This document shows positions 1-6,587 of a stretch of DNA of 10,449 nt, piece after piece. Under the pieces are notes generated by a model, which was not told the DNA's origin, did no database searches, and saw only the letters and a list, made by a program, of their open reading frames with translations. This stretch comes from an uncultured Gammaproteobacteria bacterium (GTDB lineage Bacteria; Pseudomonadota; Gammaproteobacteria; Xanthomonadales; Xanthomonadaceae), in contig CAMPGW010000096.1 in NCBI GenBank assembly GCA_946885735.1, positions 1 through 10,449 on the forward strand, written 5' to 3'. Every line of letters begins with the position of its first letter. Positions within the stretch are counted from its first letter, which is position 1. The position numbers were made by a program, and so were the translations under genes.

Positions 1-607
1 TGCCCACCAGGTCGGCGCCGACGTCGGCGCCCTTGGTGAAGATGCCGCCGCCGAGCCGCGCGAAGATCGAGATCAGCGAACCGCCGAAGGCCAGGCCGAT
101 CATGGGACCCAAGGCACCTTTCAGGGTTTCCTCGCTGACGCCGCCGCTGCCGACCACGTACCAGAAGTAACCGGCCACGCCGAGCAGGCCCAGGCCGACC
201 ACCAGCATGCCGGTGATGGCGCCGCCCTTGAAGCTGACGTTGAGCGCGGGATTGAGGCCGAGCGTGGCCGCTTGCGCGGTACGCACGTTGGCGCGCACCG
301 AGACGAACATGCCGATGAAGCCGGCCAGGCCGGAGAGGATTGCGCCGATCGCGAAGCCGATGGCGGTGCGCATGCCGTCGGGCAGCAGGAAGGCGATCAT
401 CAGGAACAGCACCACGCCGACGATGGCGATGGTCTGGTACTGGCGGCGCAGGTAGGCGCCCGCGCCTTCCTGGATGGCGCCGGCGATCTGCTGCATGCGT
501 TCGTTGCCGGCCGGCTGCGCCATGATCCAGCGCGCGGTCACCAGGCCGTAAATGATGGCCAGGGCGGCAGCGCCCAAGGCCAGGATCAACCCATTCTCCA
601 AGAACAT
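1..607 (-). CDS. hppA: Membrane-bound proton-translocating pyrophosphatase, N-terminal part (cut by window edge)
   Basis: Inner-membrane pump that hydrolyses cytoplasmic pyrophosphate and exports protons. Only the first 202 residues are visible; the family is usually about 650-750 residues, so roughly the last 70% lies outside the window. Hydrophobic segments are seen near residues 7-29, 58-75, 81-105, 128-152 and 165-183. The visible C-terminal end reads [17 protein letters not shown] (about 186-202), which is the start of the conserved PPi/Mg-binding region of this family. The start codon at 605-607 has a GGGGAG-type ribosome site just upstream. The residue that separates K+-dependent from K+-independent enzymes and the ion-gate residues are not visible, so proton rather than sodium transport is inferred from resemblance to proteobacterial H+-PPases. 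It lies downstream of pfp on the same strand, which links PPi made in glycolysis or biosynthesis to ion pumping. Family assignment is near certain. Confidence 0.95.
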   Translation of the reverse strand, partial: MFLENGLILALGAAALAIIYGLVTARWIMAQPAGNERMQQIAGAIQEGAGAYLRRQYQTIAIVGVVLFLMIAFLLPDGMRTAIGFAIGAILSGLAGFIGMFVSVRANVRTAQAATLGLNPALNVSFKGGAITGMLVVGLGLLGVAGYFWYVVGSGGVSEETLKGALGPMIGLAFGGSLISIFARLGGGIFTKGADVGADLVG

Positions 608-630
608 TCTGTCCACTCCCCGAGGTCAAC

Positions 631-652
631 AAAAAGCGGCTGAATCGCCGCT
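631..652 (-). terminator. Intrinsic terminator-like hairpin between pfp and hppA
   Basis: Read on the minus strand, AGCGGC and GCCGCT form a perfect 6-bp stem around a 6-base loop, followed by TTTTGTT. It lies downstream of the pfp stop and only 24 bases before the hppA start codon. It could end the pfp transcript or act as an attenuator in the hppA leader. The stem is short and the U-run is four bases, so termination strength cannot be judged by eye. Confidence 0.55.
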
Positions 653-661
653 ATCGCCCGG

Positions 662-670
662 AGTATCGCA
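662..670 (-). promoter_or_regulatory. Possible extended -10 promoter for hppA
   Basis: The minus strand reads TGCGATACT, an extended -10 (TGn followed by GATACT), in the 133-base gap between pfp and hppA. No good -35 is seen at the matching distance. Transcripts from here would start just ahead of the 631-652 hairpin. The call is weak and rests on one element only. Confidence 0.25.
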
Positions 671-740
671 GAGGCCCGCCGGCCAAGCCAGCGGGCACGG
701 GCAGCCTGCCGCGGGGCCGCCTTGGCGCGGGATTGGCCGG

Positions 741-1991
741 TTATTCGACGGCGGGAAGCCGTCGCGGCACCGAGGGCAAGGACAGGTCCAGGTAGGCGGG
801 CAAGCCATCGTCGCCGTAGGGCGGTGGCGCCTCGCCGGCGATCAGGGGCTGCAGGTAGCGCCGACACGCCTCGGTGATGCCGTAGCCATCCTCACGGATG
901 AACTCCAGCGGCATCTTCTTCTCGTGGTTGGCGATGTCCTCCAGGCGCGCCGGCACGATTCGCCACCGATACGGCGAATCCGACAGCCGCTCGATCACCG
1001 GCATCACGCCGTTCTGGCCGTCGAGTGCGTACTCGACGGCGGCCCGGCCCACCGCCAGCGCCTGCTCCAGGTCCGTGGCCGAGGCCAGGTGGCGGGCGGA
1101 ACGCTGCAGGTAGTCGGGCAGTGTCCAGTGCACCTTGGTGCCGAGTCGCTCCTTGCACAGCGAAGCCAGGAAAGGCGCCGCGCCCCCCAACTGCGCATGG
1201 CCGAACGCATCGGTCGTCCCGGCCTCGGCGAGGAAGCGGCCATCCGGATGCTTCACGCCTTCGGACACCACCACCACGCAATAACCGACGCGCGCCACCG
1301 TCGCCTGCACCCGGGCCAGGAAATCGGCCTCGTCGAACACGCGCTCCGGAAACAGGATCAGGTGCGGGGCCTGGTCCGGACCGTCGCCGGCGAGCCCGCC
1401 CGCCGCGGCGAGCCAGCCGGCATGGCGGCCCATGGCCTCGTAGACGAAAACCTTGGTCGAGGTCTCAGCCATGGCCGCGACGTCGAGCGCAGCCTCGCGC
1501 ACCGACACCGCGGTGTACTTGGCGGCCGAACCGAAGCCCGGGCAGCAGTCGGTGACGGCGAGGTCGTTGTCCACCGTCTTGGGCACGCCGACGCAGGCCA
1601 GCTCGTAACCGCTGCTGGCCGCCAGTTGCGAGACCTTGAGGGCGGTGTCGGCCGAGTCATTGCCGCCGTTGTAGAGGAACCAGCGCACGTCATGCGCCTT
1701 GAAGACTTCCAGCAGCCGTTCGTAGCGGGACCGGTCGGCCTCCAGCGACTTGAGCTTCACCCGGCACGAGCCAAAGGCGCCACCGGGCGTATGGGCGAGC
1801 GCCTGGACTTGGGCATCGCTGAGTCCGCCCGTGTCCAGCAGGTCCTCGCCGAGGACCCCGAGGATGCCGTTGCGACCCGCCAGCACCCGCACGCCCCGGG
1901 CCCTGGCCGCCTGGATGACCGCGCTGGCGCTGGCGTTGATGACGGCGGTGACGCCGCCGGACTGGGCGTAGAGGAGCGTTCCCTTGCTCAT
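741..1991 (-). CDS. pfp: Pyrophosphate-dependent 6-phosphofructokinase
   Basis: Cytoplasmic enzyme that phosphorylates fructose 6-phosphate to fructose 1,6-bisphosphate with PPi in a reversible reaction, serving glycolysis and gluconeogenesis. The 416-residue protein shows the PFK core: QSGGVTAVINAS (10-21), GGND (109-112), PKTVDND (137-143, with the lysine and aspartates expected at the active site) and MGRHAGWLA (187-195, fructose-6-phosphate binding). An aspartate as the last residue of the GGxD motif and the lysine of PKTVDND mark PPi rather than ATP users. GGND in place of the common GGDD is a variant. I chose the start at 1989-1991 (MSKGTLLYAQ) over an in-frame upstream start at 2015, because homologues begin close to the first strand and the upstream start lies inside a hairpin repeat. 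It is followed by hppA, so PPi is both a substrate here and the fuel for the neighbouring pump. Confident in family and PPi use. Confidence 0.93.
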   Translation of the reverse strand: MSKGTLLYAQSGGVTAVINASASAVIQAARARGVRVLAGRNGILGVLGEDLLDTGGLSDAQVQALAHTPGGAFGSCRVKLKSLEADRSRYERLLEVFKAHDVRWFLYNGGNDSADTALKVSQLAASSGYELACVGVPKTVDNDLAVTDCCPGFGSAAKYTAVSVREAALDVAAMAETSTKVFVYEAMGRHAGWLAAAGGLAGDGPDQAPHLILFPERVFDEADFLARVQATVARVGYCVVVVSEGVKHPDGRFLAEAGTTDAFGHAQLGGAAPFLASLCKERLGTKVHWTLPDYLQRSARHLASATDLEQALAVGRAAVEYALDGQNGVMPVIERLSDSPYRWRIVPARLEDIANHEKKMPLEFIREDGYGITEACRRYLQPLIAGEAPPPYGDDGLPAYLDLSLPSVPRRLPAVE

Positions 1992-2007
1992 GCTGGTTCT
2001 CGCTGGT

Positions 2008-2060
2008 CGCGCCAACCGGCGCGTTTTTCAGGGTCCTGGACGCGCCGTCCGGCGCGTTTT
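2008..2060. repeat. Two tandem GC-rich hairpins in the pfp/adk divergent region
   Basis: On the plus strand a unit of CGCGCC, a 4-base loop ending in CC, GGCGCG and a T-run occurs twice with a 33-base period. Copy one is 2008-2028 (loop AACC, five Ts) and copy two is 2041-2060 (loop GTCC, four Ts). Each is a perfect 6-bp stem, the second extendable to 7. On the plus strand both look like intrinsic terminators, yet no plus-strand gene precedes them. On the minus strand they would sit in the pfp 5' leader, the nearer one 16 bases before its start codon. The right arm of copy one can also pair with the left arm of copy two. This may be a dispersed extragenic palindrome family, terminators of antisense transcription, or a leader element. 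Confidence 0.7.
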
Positions 2061-2062
2061 CG

Positions 2063-2091
2063 TTGACTTGGGCTGCCCCGGCCGTTAGCGT
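2063..2091 (+). promoter_or_regulatory. Possible sigma70 promoter for adk
   Basis: TTGACT (2063-2068) is a good -35 match, followed 17 bases later by the poor -10 TAGCGT (2086-2091). It would give adk a leader of about 95 bases. It lies immediately after the second tandem hairpin, so the hairpins would not be in this transcript. Confidence 0.3.
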
Positions 2092-2122
2092 TTATCCATC
2101 CGCACGGCCCGTCGGCGGCCCC

Positions 2123-2128
2123 ACTATA
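2123..2128 (-). promoter_or_regulatory. Possible -10 element for pfp
   Basis: The minus strand reads TATAGT, five of six consensus bases. A convincing -35 is missing: CCCTTG lies at 17 bases, and TTGCAG at only 14. If used, the pfp transcript would begin near 2116 and carry both tandem hairpins in a leader of about 125 bases. Confidence 0.3.
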
Positions 2129-2192
2129 GCCAAGACAGAAGGCTGCAAGGGGTGCAGATCGCGCCGTGCGTCATCGTCTGTAGGGAATTCGA

Positions 2193-2771
2193 ATGCGACT
2201 GGTTCTTCTCGGCGCGCCCGGTTCGGGCAAGGGCACCCAGGCCACCCGGCTACGGGAGCACCTGCAGGTGCCGCACATCTCCACCGGCGAGCTGCTGCGC
2301 GCCGCCGTGGCCGCGGGCACCGCGCTCGGGCTGCAGGCCAAGGCGGTGATGGAGTCGGGCAACCTGGTCTCGGACGAGATCGTGCTCGGCATGCTCGAGG
2401 AGCGCCTGCTGCGGGCCGACACCGGCAACGGCTTCATCCTCGATGGCTATCCGCGCAACCTCGCGCAGGCGCGGGCGCTCGACGCGCTGCTCGCGCGCAT
2501 CGGCCAGCCGGCCGACCTGGCCGTGCAACTCGACGTGGCGACCGAGAAGCTGGTGGATCGCCTGTCCGGGCGCGCGCAGCAGGAAGGCCGCGCCGACGAT
2601 TCGCCCGAGGCCGTGCGCAAGCGCCTGGCCGTCTACTCCGAGCAGACCGCGCCGGTGGTGGACTACTACCGCAACCAGGGCAAGCTGGCCTGCGTGCACG
2701 GCGAAGGCGGCATGGACGAGGTGTTCAGCCGCATCCTCGAGGCGATCGCCCCCGGTACCGACGTGGGCTGA
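2193..2771 (+). CDS. adk: Adenylate kinase, short-LID type
   Basis: Interconverts ATP + AMP and 2 ADP in the cytoplasm and so sets adenylate energy charge. The 192-residue protein has the P-loop GAPGSGKGT (7-15), the AMP-binding STGELLR region (30-36), the ILDGYPRN motif (82-89, tyrosine and asparagine where FPRT is commoner) and the arginine-rich stretch VRKRL (141-145). The LID around 124-140 is short, lacking the roughly 27-residue insert and zinc-binding cysteines of long bacterial forms. This matches the roughly 187-residue Adk of Xanthomonadales. The start is supported by AGGGA at 2182-2186, six bases ahead of ATG. mpl follows after 27 bases, probably in the same operon. The divergent neighbour pfp shares its upstream region. 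Confidence 0.96.
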   Translation: MRLVLLGAPGSGKGTQATRLREHLQVPHISTGELLRAAVAAGTALGLQAKAVMESGNLVSDEIVLGMLEERLLRADTGNGFILDGYPRNLAQARALDALLARIGQPADLAVQLDVATEKLVDRLSGRAQQEGRADDSPEAVRKRLAVYSEQTAPVVDYYRNQGKLACVHGEGGMDEVFSRILEAIAPGTDVG

Positions 2772-2784
2772 GCGCGCCGCGCTC
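2770..2784 (+). other. Small hairpin in the adk-mpl gap
   Basis: GAGCGC (2770-2775) can pair with GCGCTC (2779-2784) around a 3-base loop. It starts inside the adk stop codon and ends 14 bases before the mpl start. No T-run follows, so it is not a terminator. It could affect mRNA processing or mpl translation, or be chance in GC-rich sequence. Confidence 0.3.
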
Positions 2785-2798
2785 GCCCGGCTCTCGCA

Positions 2799-4175
2799 AT
2801 GAAACTGCACATCCTCGGCATCTGCGGCACCTTCATGGGCGGCGTGGCCGCGCTCGCGCGCGAGCAGGGTCACGCGGTGGACGGCAGCGACCAGAACGTC
2901 TACCCGCCGATGTCCACGCAGCTGGAACAGTTGGGCATCACGCTGACGCAGGGTTACGAACCGGCGGCGATCTCCGCCGATACCCACGTCGTCGTCGTCG
3001 GCAATGCGCTCTCGCGCGGCAATGCCGCGGTCGAGCACGTGCTCGACGCCGGCATGGCCTACACCTCGGGCGCCGAATGGCTGCGCGAGCACGTGTTGCC
3101 GGGCCGGACCACGCTCGCGGTCGCCGGCACCCACGGCAAGACCACCACGACTTCCATCCTCGCCTTCCTGCTGGAGGCCGCGGGACGCGATCCCGGCTTC
3201 CTGGTCGGCGGCGTGCCGGAGAATTTCGGCGTGTCCGCGCGCCTGGGCAGCGGCGCCGAATTCGTGGTCGAGGCGGACGAATACGACACCGCCTTCTTCG
3301 ACAAACGCAGCAAGTTCGTGCACTACCGGCCGACGGTGGCGATCCTCAACAACCTCGAATACGACCACGCCGACATCTTCCCGGACCTGGCGGCGATCCA
3401 GCGCCAGTTCCACCATCTGGTGCGGATCGTGCCGCGCAAGGGCCGGCTGGTCGTCAACGGCGAGGATGCCGCGCTCGCCGAAGTGCTGGCGATGGGCTGC
3501 TGGACGCCGGTGGAGCGCTTCGGCATCGACGGCGATGGTTTCGAGTGGCGCGCGCGCCTGCTGCGCGACGACGGCAGCCGCTTCGAGGTCTTGCACCACG
3601 GTGAGGCCGTCGCGATGGTGGATTGGCCGCTGGTGGGACGCCACAACGTGATGAATGGCCTGGCCGCACTCGCGGCCGCGAATGCGGTTGGCGTGGCGCC
3701 GGCGGAGGTGGCGGGTGCGCTGTCGGGCTTCGTCAGCGTCAAGCGCCGGCTCGAGAATCTGGGCAACGCGGGCGGCGTGACGATCTACGACGACTTCGCC
3801 CACCATCCCACCGCGATCCGCACCACCCTGGAAGGCCTGCGCGCCCGCGTCGGCAATGCCCGCATTTTGGTGGCGATGGAGCCGCGCAGCAACTCCATGC
3901 GGTTGGGCGCGCATGCCGCGCAGATCGCGCCCGCGCTCGACGAGGCCGACCACACCGTGTTCCTGCATCGGCCCGAGCTGGCCTGGGATGCGGGATCGGT
4001 GGTCTCGGCCTTGCGCCATGGCGGCGAAACGGTCGCCTCGGTGGATGCGCTGGTGGCGCGGCTCGCCGATTTCTGCGAGTCCGGCGACCACCTGGTCTTC
4101 ATGTCCAATGGCGGCTTCGAGGGCGCGCCGCGGCGTGCACTCGTCGCATTGGCCGCGGTGCATCCACAAGCCTAG
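2799..4175 (+). CDS. mpl: UDP-N-acetylmuramate:L-alanyl-gamma-D-glutamyl-meso-diaminopimelate ligase (murein tripeptide ligase)
   Basis: Cytoplasmic ATP-dependent Mur ligase that joins the recycled murein tripeptide to UDP-MurNAc, returning it to peptidoglycan synthesis. The 458-residue protein opens with the Mpl-type N-terminus MKLHILGICGTFMGG, has the Mur ligase ATP loop GTHGKTTTTS (110-119), EADEYDTAFFDKRSKF (158-173), the central NNLEYDHADIF (184-194), GRHNVMNGLAA (280-290) and DDFAHHPTAI (331-340) leading into the C-terminal ligase domain. These features, notably DEYDTAFFDKRSKF, separate Mpl from MurC. Length is normal. No clear Shine-Dalgarno precedes the ATG, which suggests coupling to adk translation or a weak site. 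The SDR gene follows after 11 bases. Confidence 0.95.
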   Translation: MKLHILGICGTFMGGVAALAREQGHAVDGSDQNVYPPMSTQLEQLGITLTQGYEPAAISADTHVVVVGNALSRGNAAVEHVLDAGMAYTSGAEWLREHVLPGRTTLAVAGTHGKTTTTSILAFLLEAAGRDPGFLVGGVPENFGVSARLGSGAEFVVEADEYDTAFFDKRSKFVHYRPTVAILNNLEYDHADIFPDLAAIQRQFHHLVRIVPRKGRLVVNGEDAALAEVLAMGCWTPVERFGIDGDGFEWRARLLRDDGSRFEVLHHGEAVAMVDWPLVGRHNVMNGLAALAAANAVGVAPAEVAGALSGFVSVKRRLENLGNAGGVTIYDDFAHHPTAIRTTLEGLRARVGNARILVAMEPRSNSMRLGAHAAQIAPALDEADHTVFLHRPELAWDAGSVVSALRHGGETVASVDALVARLADFCESGDHLVFMSNGGFEGAPRRALVALAAVHPQA

Positions 4176-4186
4176 AGGAGCGAGCG

Positions 4187-5026
4187 ATGGCTAGCCTGGC
4201 GGGCAAGACGCTGTTCATCACCGGCGCCTCGCGCGGCATCGGCCTGGCCATCGCCGTGCGGGCGGCGCGCGACGGCGCCAACGTCGTCATCGCCGCGAAA
4301 TCCGAGGTCCCGAATCCGAAGCTGCCCGGCACCATCCACAGCGCCGCCGCCGAGGTCGAGGCCGCGGGCGGGAAGGCGTTGGCCCTGCGCTGCGACATCC
4401 GCGAGGAGGAGCAGGTACGCGCCGCGGTCGCGCAGGCGGTCGAGCGCTTCGGCGGCATCGACGTCCTGGTCAACAACGCCAGCGCGATCTGGCTGCGCGG
4501 CACGCTCGACACGCCGATGAAGCGCTTCGACCTGATGCAGCAGGTCAACGCGCGCGGCAGTTTCCTGTGCGCGCAGGCCTGCCTTCCGCACCTGCTGCAG
4601 GCCGCCAACCCGCACATCCTCACGCTGGCGCCACCGCCCAACCTCGACCCGAAGTGGTGGGCGCCGCACACAGGCTACACGCTGGCGAAGATGGGCATGA
4701 GCTTCGTGACCCTCGGCCTGGCGGCGGAGTTCGGGCCGCGCGGCGTGGCGGTGAACGCGCTGTGGCCGGCGACGGTGATCGCCACCGACGCGATCAACAT
4801 GATCCCGGGCGTCGAGGCGCGTTACTGCCGCACGCCGGAGATACTCGCCGATGCCGCGCACGCGATCCTGTGCACACCGGCAAGCGAACTCGGCGGCCGC
4901 TTCATCATCGACGAGCCCTTCCTGCGCGAGCGCGGCGTCACCGATTTCGATCGCTACGCGGTCGAGCCCGGCCAGCCGCTGCTGCCGGACCTCTTTCTCG
5001 ACCCACCGCAGCCTGCTTCGCGATGA
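4187..5026 (+). CDS. Short-chain dehydrogenase/reductase, HSDL2-like
   Basis: Cytoplasmic NAD(P)-dependent oxidoreductase of the HSDL2-like branch of the SDR superfamily; its substrate is unknown. The 279-residue Rossmann protein has the cofactor motif TGASRGIG (12-19), D70 as the adenine-contacting acid, NNAS (96-99), the active-site YxxxK (Y164, K168) and NALWP (190-194), which is typical of this branch. The C-terminal [17 protein letters not shown] region also fits. The catalytic serine that relatives carry in an SPPxNL motif appears as alanine (A148, in LAPPPNL). The start is set by AGAGGAG at 4174-4180, which overlaps the mpl TAG stop. A longer in-frame reading from 3623 is the shadow of mpl. 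The stop overlaps the next ATG by four bases, so it is translationally coupled to the glyoxalase-like gene. Confidence 0.88.
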   Translation: MASLAGKTLFITGASRGIGLAIAVRAARDGANVVIAAKSEVPNPKLPGTIHSAAAEVEAAGGKALALRCDIREEEQVRAAVAQAVERFGGIDVLVNNASAIWLRGTLDTPMKRFDLMQQVNARGSFLCAQACLPHLLQAANPHILTLAPPPNLDPKWWAPHTGYTLAKMGMSFVTLGLAAEFGPRGVAVNALWPATVIATDAINMIPGVEARYCRTPEILADAAHAILCTPASELGGRFIIDEPFLRERGVTDFDRYAVEPGQPLLPDLFLDPPQPASR

Positions 5027-5442
5027 AGTACCTGCATGCGATGGTGCGCGTGCGCGACCTCGAGGCTTCGCTGGCCTTCTTCCGCGACGGGCTGGGACTG
5101 GTCGAGACCCGGCGCCGCGATCATCCGGCGGGCCGCTTCACGCTGGTCTACCTGGCTGCGCCCGAGAATCCGGAGGCCGAGGTCGAGCTGACCTGGAACT
5201 ACGACGCCGAGGACTATGGATCGGCGCGCAACTTCGGCCACCTCGCCTTCGCCGTGGACGACATCTACGCGACCTGCGCGCACTTGCAATCGCTCGGCGT
5301 GACGATCAACCGCCCGCCCCGCGATGGCCACATGGCCTTCGTGCGCTCGCCGGACGCGATCTCGATCGAGCTGCTGCAAAAGGGTGGCGCGCTCGCGCCC
5401 GCCGAGCCCTGGATCTCGATGCCCAACACCGGCAGCTGGTGA
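5023..5442 (+). CDS. gloA: Glyoxalase I-like VOC-family metalloenzyme (lactoylglutathione lyase)
   Basis: Predicted to convert the methylglyoxal-glutathione hemithioacetal to S-lactoylglutathione in methylglyoxal detoxification. The 139-residue protein has two beta-alpha-beta-beta-beta modules. The four expected metal ligands are placed as in GloA: H5 in the opening HAMVRVRDL, a glutamate in VELTWNY, a histidine in [10 protein letters not shown] and a glutamate in [15 protein letters not shown] and FGHLAF are hallmarks of lactoylglutathione lyases. The usual length is about 130-140 residues. The ATG overlaps the SDR stop (ATGA). It ends three bases before the stop of the convergent PLP-enzyme gene, with no terminator visible between them. 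Another VOC activity cannot be excluded from sequence alone. Confidence 0.88.
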   Translation: MKYLHAMVRVRDLEASLAFFRDGLGLVETRRRDHPAGRFTLVYLAAPENPEAEVELTWNYDAEDYGSARNFGHLAFAVDDIYATCAHLQSLGVTINRPPRDGHMAFVRSPDAISIELLQKGGALAPAEPWISMPNTGSW

Positions 5443-5445
5443 CGC

Positions 5446-6564
5446 TTAGCCCAGCGCCTGCGCCAGGTCGGCCAGAAGGTCGTCCACGTGCTCGAGTCCG
5501 ACCGACACCCGCAGCAGGTTCGGCGGCGAGAACGGCTGCGGCCCCTCCACCGACGCGCGGTGCTCGATCAGCGATTCGCAGCCGCCCAGCGAGGTGGCGT
5601 TGAGGAACAGGCGCAGCTTGCCGGCCACGGCCAGCGTCGCCTCGCGGCCCCCGCGCACGCGGAAGCTGAGCATGCCGCCGAAGTCGCGCATCTGCCGCGC
5701 GGCGATCGCGTGGCCGGGATGCGACTCCAGTCCGGGGTAGTGCACGACCTCCACCGCCGGGTGGGCGGCGAGGAAATGCGCAATGCGCCGCGCGTTGGCG
5801 CAATGCACCGCCATGCGGGCATGCAGCGAACGGCAGCCGCGCAGCGTCAGCCAGGCCGAGAACGGCGACGCCACCCCGCCGGTGATGTGCCGGCGGTGCA
5901 GGACCGCGGCATGCCAGTCGTCGGTGCGGGCGAACACCAGCGCGCCGCCGAGCACGTCCGAGTGCCCGCCAAGGTATTTGGTGGTCGAATGCATTACCGC
6001 GTCGGCGCCCAGCGCGATCGGGTTCTGCAGCGCCGGCGTGGCGAAGGTGTTGTCGCAGGCCAGCCGCGCGCCGTGCTCGTGCGCGAGTTGCGCGAGCGCG
6101 GCGATGTCGGCGACCCGCAGCTGCGGGTTGGACGGCGTCTCGGCCCAGAGCAGGCGCGTATCGGGCGTGATCGCCGCGCGCACGGCATCGAGGTCGCCGA
6201 AGTCCACCGCGCACGCACGCACGCCGCGCTCGGGCAGGAACTCGCCGGCGAGCATGCGCAGCCCGGTATAGCAGTCCGAGGGATAGATCACCTCGCCGCC
6301 GCGCGGAATGGTTTCCAACAATGCGTTCATCGCCGCCATGCCCGAGGCGAAGGCCAGCGCGGCCGCTCCGCCCTCCATCGCCGCGAGCGCCTCCTCGAGC
6401 CGGTCCTGGGTCGGATTGCCCTCCCGCTGGTACTCGTAGCCCGCCACGCGCTCGCCGGCCGGCCCGTGCTGGAAGGTGGTGGCCAGGTGCAGCGGCGGCG
6501 CGACCGCGCCGGTGGCTGCGTCGGGCGCCCCACCGGCGTGGATGGCGAGGGTTTCAGGACGCAT
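5446..6564 (-). CDS. metB: Cystathionine gamma-synthase-like PLP enzyme (Cys/Met metabolism)
   Basis: Predicted to join O-succinyl- or O-acetylhomoserine with cysteine to give cystathionine on the way to methionine. The 372-residue protein is a fold-type I Cys/Met-metabolism PLP enzyme: opening MRPETLAIHAGG, a YQREGNPTQ loop (45-53, YSRTGNPT-like), ASGMAA (73-78), Y99 as the ring-stacking tyrosine, ETPSNP (142-147), D171 in DNTFATP, K196 as the PLP lysine in STTKYLGGHSD, and the C-terminal SLGGCESLIEHRAS. I chose the ATG at 6562-6564 because AGGAGA lies six bases before it. An in-frame ATG eight codons earlier (6586-6588) touches the hemL stop and has no good site. Cystathionine gamma-lyase or O-succinylhomoserine sulfhydrylase are close alternatives that motifs do not exclude. 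Confidence 0.87.
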   Translation of the reverse strand: MRPETLAIHAGGAPDAATGAVAPPLHLATTFQHGPAGERVAGYEYQREGNPTQDRLEEALAAMEGGAAALAFASGMAAMNALLETIPRGGEVIYPSDCYTGLRMLAGEFLPERGVRACAVDFGDLDAVRAAITPDTRLLWAETPSNPQLRVADIAALAQLAHEHGARLACDNTFATPALQNPIALGADAVMHSTTKYLGGHSDVLGGALVFARTDDWHAAVLHRRHITGGVASPFSAWLTLRGCRSLHARMAVHCANARRIAHFLAAHPAVEVVHYPGLESHPGHAIAARQMRDFGGMLSFRVRGGREATLAVAGKLRLFLNATSLGGCESLIEHRASVEGPQPFSPPNLLRVSVGLEHVDDLLADLAQALG

Positions 6565-6587
6565 GGTGTTCTCCTGGGACGTTGACA

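Noticed and set aside
552..2066. Long plus-strand open frame of about 504 codons
   Set aside because: It lies antisense to pfp and hppA, has a low-complexity Arg/Gly/Ala/His-rich product with no recognisable domain, and is explained by GC-rich codon bias opposite a real gene.
2250..4169. Minus-strand open frame of about 639 codons
   Set aside because: It covers adk and mpl on the opposite strand. Both sense genes have full motif sets, and the antisense product is compositionally biased and domain-free.
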